37,704 nt of DNA, from positions 1 to 37,704 of the forward strand of contig NZ_JADNHZ010000025.1 of assembly GCF_015554145.1 (NCBI RefSeq). The letters are read 5' to 3'. The notes under the pieces were generated by a model that worked only from the letters and a program-made list of their open reading frames with translations, did not search any database and was not told the origin of the DNA. The translations under genes were made by a program, and so were the position numbers. This document shows positions 31,877-37,704 of the stretch, piece by piece (position 1 is the stretch's first letter; each line of letters begins with the position of its first letter). This stretch comes from Collinsella aerofaciens. GTDB taxonomy: Bacteria; Actinomycetota; Coriobacteriia; Coriobacteriales; Coriobacteriaceae.

Positions 31877-34105
31877 TTAGCCGACCGTATCGTCAGGCGT
31901 GGGCGAGGGGTCGGGAGTGGGCGTAGGCGTAGGCGTGCCGCCATCGCCGCCGGTCGAGCCACCAGTGGAGCCGCCCGTCGAGCCACCAGTGGAGCCGCCC
32001 GTCGAGCCACCGGTCGTACCGGTGCCGCCGGTGGTGTCGCCGGTGGTGTCGCCGCCCGTGGTCTCGGTGGTCGTGGTCGTCGTGGTAGTTGTTGTGGTGG
32101 TTTCCTCTTCCTCTTCGTCCTCGTCCTTGTCGTCGTTCTCCGACTTCTTGGTGTTGTTGGTGCCGTAGAACTTCCAGACGCTGTTGTTCTTGTAGGTGGG
32201 CGCCGTTCCGGTCGCAAACTCCTCGCGCTCGGTACCGGTCAGAACGGTGTTCATAAACCGCTTAAAGACAGGCAGGTTGGTGCTGTCGCCCAGCAGGTCC
32301 GTGCCGTACTTTTGGATGGGGATCTCGCCCGCGGAATAGCCGGTCCACAGGGCGCACGCCAGCTGCGGGGTATAGCCGCAGAACCAAAGGTTGGTGGTGT
32401 TGTCGGTGGTGCCCGTCTTGCCGGCATAGGGCTGGTTGACACTCAGGGCGCCGGCAGCACCCGTACCGCTGCCCTTCATGACGCCGGACAGAACATCGGT
32501 GACCGCGGCGGCCTCGCCCTCGGTAAGCACCTGTGAGGGATTGTCGGTGTGCTGGTACAGCACCGAACCGGTACGAGAATCAATCTCGGTGATGGCGATC
32601 GGCTGGCGATAGTAGCCGCCGTTGGCAAACGTCGCGTAGGCGGCGGCCATCTCGAGTGGCGAGATCGAGCCGGTGCCGAGCGTCATGACGGGAACGTCCT
32701 CGATGTTGTCCTTGGCGGGGTCGATGCCGAGCTTTTTGACGAGCGAGATGATCTTGCTGTTGCCGACGGCTTCCGCCACCTGGATGTAGCCGGTGTTGGA
32801 GGAGTATGCCGTCGCCTGCTTAAGCGTGATGTTGCCGTAGCTCTGGTTGGCGTAATTTTGGACCTCGGTCGTGGTGCCCTTGGCCTTGAGCGGCGAGTTG
32901 CAGTTGAGGGTGACGTTGGGGTTCATGCCGTTTTGGATGGCAGTTGCCAGCGTAAAGGCCTTAAAGGTGGAGCCGACGGGACGCTTGGCCGTGGCATGGT
33001 TTACGTGGTTCTCGTCGGCGTTGTAGTCGTAGCCGCCCACCATGCACTTGATGTAGCCGGTCTTGGGGTCGACGACGACCATGCCCATGTCCAGGCCGTC
33101 AAGCGAGAGCGTGTCGAGCTGCTCGCGGACGGCATTCTCTGCCACCTGCTGCATCGTGGGGTCGATGGTGGTCTTGACGGTCAGGCCGCCCTTAAAGAGC
33201 ACGTCGGTCGAGAACTCCTGCTCCAGTAGCTGCTTGACGTAGGAGACAAAGTAGGGCTGCGAGTATACGTCGACGCCGCTGCCCGAAATCTCGGTCACGT
33301 TGAGGGTGATGGGCTCGGCCTGTGCGGCATCGTGCTCCTCCTGGGTGATGTGGCCCAGGCGCAGCATGTTGTCGAGAACCTTGTTGCGACGGGACAGCGC
33401 CAGGCCGGGGTTGACCGTGGGGTCGTACTGCGAGGGCGAGTTGGGAAGGCCGATCAACAGCGCGGCCTCGCTCAGGGTGAGGTCGGCGGCGCTCTTGGAC
33501 AGATAGGTCTCGGCTGCGGCCTCGATGCCGTAGGCGCCGTGGCCGTAATAGATGGTGTTGAGGTACATCATGAGGATCTCGTCTTTGGAGTACATGTCCT
33601 CCATCTTGATGGCGATGTAGGCCTCGCGCACCTTACGCTCAATGGTCGAGTCGAATTGCTCCTCCTGCAGGATGGTGTTGCGCACAAGCTGCTGGGTGAT
33701 CGTCGAGGCGCCTTCGTGCCCGCCGCCGAGGGTTGCCACCGCAGCACGCGCGATACCCCACAGGTCGATACCGCCGTGCTCGTAGAAGCGCTCGTCCTCG
33801 ACGTCAACGGTGCCCTGCAGCACGTAGGGGGAGACCTCGTCCTTGGTGATGGACTTGCGGTTTTGCGTGTAGAAGCTCGCGATCTTGTTGCCGTTGCAGT
33901 CGACGATCTCGGTGGGCTCGCTCACCAGATACGCGTTGGCGTCGGTGTAGTCGGGCAGATCGGACAGCCAGCGGTTGACGTTACCGACCATGCCGATGCC
34001 AAACGCCACGCCCGCAATCAGCAGAAAGCCCAAAAACGAGAGCAGGATTATGGGCAGGGCGTGCGTCTTTGAACGGCTGTGTCCCTGTCGTTGGCGAGGA
34101 CCCAT
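31877..34105 (-). CDS. Class A penicillin-binding protein (PBP1A type)
   Basis: The 742-residue bifunctional peptidoglycan synthase has a cytoplasmic N-terminus and a transmembrane helix at about residues 17-40. A GT51 glycosyltransferase domain follows (EDERFYEHGGID with catalytic E103, then GASTITQQLVRN). A transpeptidase domain has STFK (S379), SSN and KTGTT (K563). The tail after about residue 650 is low complexity: an acidic run, a stretch of Thr, Gly-Ser-Thr-Gly repeats and a Pro-Thr end, probably spanning the wall. The start is the ATG ending at 34105 with GGAGG. A 24-bp DNA repeat underlies part of the tail. It diverges from the U32 gene. Confidence 0.94.
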   Translation of the reverse strand: MGPRQRQGHSRSKTHALPIILLSFLGFLLIAGVAFGIGMVGNVNRWLSDLPDYTDANAYLVSEPTEIVDCNGNKIASFYTQNRKSITKDEVSPYVLQGTVDVEDERFYEHGGIDLWGIARAAVATLGGGHEGASTITQQLVRNTILQEEQFDSTIERKVREAYIAIKMEDMYSKDEILMMYLNTIYYGHGAYGIEAAAETYLSKSAADLTLSEAALLIGLPNSPSQYDPTVNPGLALSRRNKVLDNMLRLGHITQEEHDAAQAEPITLNVTEISGSGVDVYSQPYFVSYVKQLLEQEFSTDVLFKGGLTVKTTIDPTMQQVAENAVREQLDTLSLDGLDMGMVVVDPKTGYIKCMVGGYDYNADENHVNHATAKRPVGSTFKAFTLATAIQNGMNPNVTLNCNSPLKAKGTTTEVQNYANQSYGNITLKQATAYSSNTGYIQVAEAVGNSKIISLVKKLGIDPAKDNIEDVPVMTLGTGSISPLEMAAAYATFANGGYYRQPIAITEIDSRTGSVLYQHTDNPSQVLTEGEAAAVTDVLSGVMKGSGTGAAGALSVNQPYAGKTGTTDNTTNLWFCGYTPQLACALWTGYSAGEIPIQKYGTDLLGDSTNLPVFKRFMNTVLTGTEREEFATGTAPTYKNNSVWKFYGTNNTKKSENDDKDEDEEEEETTTTTTTTTTTTETTGGDTTGDTTGGTGTTGGSTGGSTGGSTGGSTGGSTGGDGGTPTPTPTPDPSPTPDDTVG
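31953..32011 (-). repeat. 24-bp tandem repeat in the pbp 3' end
   Basis: Two identical 24-base units (31953-31976 and 31977-32000) and an 11-base partial third unit encode the Gly-Gly-Ser-Thr repeats of the protein tail. Such arrays change copy number easily, so tail length may vary between strains. Confidence 0.75.
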
Positions 34106-34267
34106 ATATTGACCTCCAGGTATGTCGTGCCAGACGGTGGATGTGCCGTCGGGGCAGGATGGACATAAGTAATTACACGATAAACCAAACGGGGCGCGCG
34201 AGGCCTCGTGTATGCTGGAAGACGGCATTTTTCAGAGTGAATGCATACCTTGGTAAGGAGTTTGTCG

Positions 34268-36226
34268 ATGGCGATTCGGACGATGGGGCCGAGCGGACAA
34301 TACGAGACTGGATTGGATGCTGCCGGTGCGGCGCTGCCCGAGCTGCTGGCGCCGGCGGGCGGGCTCGACCAGATGCTTGCGGCCATCGCCGCGGGCGCCG
34401 ATGCCATCTATGCGGGGTTGGGCGGCTTTAACGCCCGTGTGAGCGCCCATGGCTTTACGGATAACGAGTTTGCGCGCGGCTGCGCCGTGGCGCATGCCCA
34501 TGGCGTGCGTGTGTACGTAACGCTCAACGTGTTCGTGTTTGACGATGAGTTGTCCGACGCGGTGGCGTTGGGAGCTCATGCACTGGAGCTGGGCGCCGAT
34601 GCTCTGATTGTCGCCGATGCCGGGTTGGCCTGCGCGCTGCGCGCGGCGATTCCCGGGGTCGAGATTCACCTGTCCACGCAGGCGGGCGCTCATAGCGAGG
34701 GTGCCGTGCGGCTTGCCGCCGATGAGCTGGGGGTCGAGCGCGTGACGACGGCACGCGAGCTGACGGTCGACGAGATTGCGGCGCTATGTGCCACGGGCGT
34801 GCCCATCGAGGTATTCTGCCACGGTGCGATTTGCATCGGCTATTCGGGGGCGTGCGAGTTCTCGGCCCTGCGGCGTGGACGATCGGCGATGCGCGGCGAC
34901 TGCACGCAGCCGTGCCGTCTGGCGTACGACCTAGTGGACGAGGCGGGGCAGAGCGTTGTCGCCGTTGAGGGGGATCGTCTGCTGTGTCCGCATGACTATC
35001 TGGGTATTGCGCATCTGCCCGAGCTTGTAGATGCTGGCGTTGCGTCGCTCAAGATCGAGGGACGCATGAAGAACCCCGATTACGTATTCAACGTGGTGCG
35101 GGTTTGGCGCCGGGCGCTCGATATGCTGCGCGACGGCGCGTGGGACCCCGGTGTCGTGGAAGAGCTTGAGCGCGAGCTGGGAAGGTCGTTTAACCGTGGG
35201 TTTACCGATGCGTACCTGCGAGGGCGTTCGGGTGCCGAGCTGATGAGCTTTGAGCGTGCAATTAACCAGGGCGTGCGCGTGGGGCGCTTGGTCGCTGTGG
35301 GCCACGAAGAGGTGACGGTTGAGCTTGATGCCGCCGTGGCGGCGGGTGACACGCTCGAGATTCGGTTCTATCCGGGTGTCGACGCGCGTCCCGATGTGCC
35401 CAAGCGCTGGCCGCAGGTGCCCTGCCCGGTGGATGCCGCAGCGGGGAAGCGCGTCGTCGTGCATTGCAAGCGTAAGGTGGACACGGGCTGCGAGGTATAC
35501 CTGATTCGCAGCGCCGGCGTGTTGGATCAGACGGCGGCGGTGTTGGAGCGCATGCGGGCCGAGGCGGATGCGATTGCGCCCGTTGCGCGCGCCGTTGAGG
35601 TGCTGCCCTTTGAGGACGTTGCGGTGGATGGCGGTGCGTCGACGGAGTTGGTGGAGCGCGCGGTTCCCTCTCACATGGTTTTTGCTTGGCAGCTGATGGA
35701 TGCCGACCCGCGCGGAGAACTCGATTTGTCCGACGCCGTTGTGGTGCTTGACGAGGTGTGCCGCACGGGTGACGCTGACCGGACCCGCTCACTGATACAG
35801 CGTGCCGGGCGCGTCGTCTGCCGCAACCTGGGACAGGTGGTGATCGCTCGCGAGCTGGGCGTGACGTTTGACGTGGCGGCGCCGGTGTTCTGCGCGAATC
35901 GGGCCACGCTTGCCTGGCTGCGCGGACTCGGTGCGGGGCGGGTGTACTTGCCGGCCGAGTTGCTCGGCAATGATGCGGAGCGTATTGCCGAACTGACGGC
36001 CGAACCTGGTGTTCTGAGCCCTGTCGATGCCGATTGCCCCGAGCTCATGGTGTGCGAGCACTGCCTGCTGACCGCCGAGGGCGTCTGCGCTACCGATGCG
36101 ACGGGACGGGTCCGTTGCCGCGACTGCTTGCGTCGTCGGCAGGTACGCTATCTGGTCGAGCGTGACGGTACACGTCTGCCGGTCGCCGTTGACGCGTGCG
36201 GCAGGACGAGGATTTTCCTGTCGTAG
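34268..36226 (+). CDS. U32 family protein (RlhA/TrhP-like RNA hydroxylation factor)
   Basis: The 652-residue protein has the U32 'collagenase-like' barrel (LLAPAGGLDQMLAAIAAGADAIY; key: PAGG and GADAIY). The family's cysteine motif EVFCHGAICIGYSGACEFS is followed by MRGDCTQPCRLAY, likely a metal or iron-sulfur site. KIEGRMKNPDYV is a further family mark. A C-terminal extension carries another cysteine group (CEHCLL, CRDCLRRR). Long members like E. coli RlhA (about 650 residues) hydroxylate 23S rRNA, and shorter TrhP acts on tRNA uridine-34; length favours the former. Peptidase activity is doubtful. The start is the ATG at 34268 with AAGGAG. It is divergent from pbp. Confidence 0.85.
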   Translation: MAIRTMGPSGQYETGLDAAGAALPELLAPAGGLDQMLAAIAAGADAIYAGLGGFNARVSAHGFTDNEFARGCAVAHAHGVRVYVTLNVFVFDDELSDAVALGAHALELGADALIVADAGLACALRAAIPGVEIHLSTQAGAHSEGAVRLAADELGVERVTTARELTVDEIAALCATGVPIEVFCHGAICIGYSGACEFSALRRGRSAMRGDCTQPCRLAYDLVDEAGQSVVAVEGDRLLCPHDYLGIAHLPELVDAGVASLKIEGRMKNPDYVFNVVRVWRRALDMLRDGAWDPGVVEELERELGRSFNRGFTDAYLRGRSGAELMSFERAINQGVRVGRLVAVGHEEVTVELDAAVAAGDTLEIRFYPGVDARPDVPKRWPQVPCPVDAAAGKRVVVHCKRKVDTGCEVYLIRSAGVLDQTAAVLERMRAEADAIAPVARAVEVLPFEDVAVDGGASTELVERAVPSHMVFAWQLMDADPRGELDLSDAVVVLDEVCRTGDADRTRSLIQRAGRVVCRNLGQVVIARELGVTFDVAAPVFCANRATLAWLRGLGAGRVYLPAELLGNDAERIAELTAEPGVLSPVDADCPELMVCEHCLLTAEGVCATDATGRVRCRDCLRRRQVRYLVERDGTRLPVAVDACGRTRIFLS

Positions 36227-36322
36227 GTGCCGCGTCGCGTCAGTTTGTTATCATATGAGAGTTTATGGACTTCCAGCACCGCCGTTTTCGGCGAGGGTGC
36301 TATAGCAAAAGGAGGATACCCA

Positions 36323-37534
36323 ATGCTGTCTGTTGACGAGCAAATGCGTATCATCACCTCGGGCGCTGCCCAAATCGTCCCCGAGGCCGACCTTCGCAAG
36401 AAGCTTGAGAAGGGCGAGCCCCTCAACATCAAGCTCGGCGTCGATCCCACCAGCCCCGACCTGCACCTGGGCCACGCCGTGCCGCTGCGCAAGATGCGTC
36501 AGTTCCAGGACCTGGGCCACAACGTCACCCTCATCATCGGCAACGGCACCGCGCTGATCGGCGACCCCTCGGGCAAGAACTCCACGCGTCCGCAGCTTTC
36601 GCAGGAGCAGATCGAGGCCAACGCCGAGACCTACGTGAGCCAGGCCATGAAGATTCTGGACCCCGAGAAGACCACCATCGTGCACAACGGCGACTGGATC
36701 CTTTCGATGGACCTGGCCGGCCTGCTGCAGGTGTGCTCCAAGTTCACCGTCGCCCGCATCCTTGAGCGCGACGACTTTACCAAGCGCTACCAGTCCCAGA
36801 CGCCGATCGCCCTGCACGAGTTTCTGTACCCCGTGATGCAGGCCTTCGACTCCGTTCAGATCAAGGCCGACGTCGAGATGGGCGGCACCGACCAGCTCTT
36901 CAACCTGCTCGCCGGCCGCGAGCTCATGGAGAAGATGGGCATGGAGCCGCAGATCGCGCTTACCATGCCGCTGCTCGAGGGCACCGACGGCGTGCGCAAG
37001 ATGTCCAAGTCCTATGGCAACTACATCGGCCTGACCGACGCTCCCAAGGATATGTTCGGCAAGACCATGTCCATCCCCGACGAGATGATCGGCAAGTACT
37101 ATCGTCTGGCCAGCTCGCTCGCCCCGGCCGAGGTCGACAAGATCGATGCCGCCCTGGCCGATGGCTCCGCCGACCCCTACGAGCTCAAGCGCGCTCTAGG
37201 CCGCGACCTGTGCGACACCTACCACGGTGCTGGCGCCGGCGACGAGGCTCAGGCCGAGTTCGACCGTGTGTTCAAGGAGGGCCAGCTTGCCGACTTCCCC
37301 GAGAAGCACGTTGAGCTGACCGTCAACGACGAGGGCCAGATTTACCTCGCTGGCCTGCTCAAGGACCTGGGCCTTTCGGCCAGCGCCGGTCAGGCCCGCC
37401 GCGACATCGACGGCGGCGGCGTCAAGATCAACGGCAAGGCTGTGGCTTCCAAGAGCTATAACATCGATCCCAGCGCCCTCAAGCTGGGCGACACCCTCTC
37501 CGTAGGCAAGCGCAAGGGCTTCAAGCTTATTTAG
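36323..37534 (+). CDS. tyrS: Tyrosyl-tRNA synthetase
   Basis: The 403-residue class I synthetase charges tRNA-Tyr. The HIGH motif is HLGH in SPDLHLGHAVPL and the KMSKS motif is exact (KMSKSYGNYIGL). A C-terminal S4-like RNA-binding domain (about residues 340-403) contains ASAGQARRDIDGGGVKING, seen as GQARRDI. The start is the ATG at 36323 with AAAGGAGGA. No T-box leader fits in the 97-base gap before it. An 11-bp hairpin abuts the stop. Confidence 0.95.
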   Translation: MLSVDEQMRIITSGAAQIVPEADLRKKLEKGEPLNIKLGVDPTSPDLHLGHAVPLRKMRQFQDLGHNVTLIIGNGTALIGDPSGKNSTRPQLSQEQIEANAETYVSQAMKILDPEKTTIVHNGDWILSMDLAGLLQVCSKFTVARILERDDFTKRYQSQTPIALHEFLYPVMQAFDSVQIKADVEMGGTDQLFNLLAGRELMEKMGMEPQIALTMPLLEGTDGVRKMSKSYGNYIGLTDAPKDMFGKTMSIPDEMIGKYYRLASSLAPAEVDKIDAALADGSADPYELKRALGRDLCDTYHGAGAGDEAQAEFDRVFKEGQLADFPEKHVELTVNDEGQIYLAGLLKDLGLSASAGQARRDIDGGGVKINGKAVASKSYNIDPSALKLGDTLSVGKRKGFKLI

Positions 37535-37560
37535 TTACGCGGTTTTACCAAACCGCGTAA
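37535..37560 (+). other. Perfect hairpin abutting the tyrS stop
   Basis: TTACGCGGTTT (37535-37545) pairs exactly with AAACCGCGTAA (37550-37560) around a TACC loop, beginning at the base after the TAG. There is no T run, so it may be a 3'-protecting stem rather than a terminator. Confidence 0.7.
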
Positions 37561-37574
37561 CCGGTCGACGCTGC

Positions 37575-37673
37575 AAACCCGCCAGCGTGGCAATCTGCCT
37601 TTCAACTTCGGCGGCATGACCAGAAGGTCAATGCCGCCTCGTTTCAAGGCACCTTGCTCGCTCTGGCGGGTTT
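37575..37673. repeat. Nested stem structure downstream of tyrS (structured RNA or palindromic repeat)
   Basis: Three nested stems share one axis. Outer: AAACCCGCCAG (37575-37585) with 37663-37673, perfect 11 bp. Middle: TGCCTT (37596-37601) with AAGGCA (37646-37651). Inner: 37610-37621 with 37626-37638, 12 bp with one bulged A and an AGAA loop. The outer arm ends in TTTT. It is not recognised as a known riboswitch or RNA. Either strand could be the functional one. The remaining bases to 37704 show nothing certain. Confidence 0.65.
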
Positions 37674-37704
37674 TCGCTCATATGACCCAATCCGCTGTCA
37701 AGGG

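Noticed and set aside
36226-36322. T-box riboswitch before tyrS
   Set aside because: The gap is only 97 bases and lacks the T-box consensus and a terminator/antiterminator pair.

Overview
The window looks like a chromosomal segment of a gut actinobacterium of class Coriobacteriia, most likely Collinsella or a close relative. This is an inference from the high G+C content, the ygeX/ygeY/ygeW-type purine catabolism genes next to selenium-molybdenum hydroxylase accessory genes, the actinobacterial style of the ribosomal proteins, and several extragenic palindromes. No rRNA gene, tRNA gene or CRISPR array was seen.

Layout. (1) Positions 1-5.7 kb form an accessory, defence-flavoured block. It holds a 5'-truncated type I restriction HsdR remnant, an ISL3-family transposase starting directly after the HsdR stop, an overlapping gene with a HEPN-like R-x4-H motif, a 550-base hairpin-rich gap, and a GmrSD-type (DUF262/DUF1524) restriction protein. 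(2) Positions 5.7-8.9 kb hold an uncharacterised small protein, a DUF4143-type AAA ATPase preceded by four repeats spaced exactly 33 bp apart, and a Pro/Ala-rich single-pass membrane protein. (3) Positions 9.0-18.9 kb are a catabolic island: a YheO/DauR-like regulator diverging from dpaL (ygeX), ygeY and ygeW; a terminator; mocA-like and hyuA-like genes; then yqeC diverging from yqeB and an xdhC-family gene. In gut bacteria such genes belong to anaerobic purine/urate degradation and to maturation of selenium-dependent molybdenum hydroxylases. The hydroxylase, ssnA and ygfK are not in this window.

(4) Positions 19.2-29.05 kb are the distal part of the spc operon plus the alpha operon: rplE, rpsN (zinc type), rpsH, rplF, rplR, rpsE, rpmD, rplO, secY, adk, map, infA, rpmJ, rpsM, rpsK, rpsD, rpoA, rplQ. 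A clear terminator follows. The cluster begins abruptly at rplE, and nothing from rplX upwards is present in the 19 kb before it. (5) Positions 29.1-37.5 kb hold truA, a glycosyltransferase-like gene, argR, a class A penicillin-binding protein on the minus strand, a U32-family protein and tyrS.

The most unusual non-coding signals are: a pair of related palindromes (16152-16218 and 18946-19012) with matching changes in both arms, which look like a REP-like family; the 33-bp-period operator-like array before the AAA ATPase; a nested 99-nt stem structure after tyrS; back-to-back hairpins at the ygeY-ygeW junction; and mutually exclusive hairpins after the HEPN-like gene.
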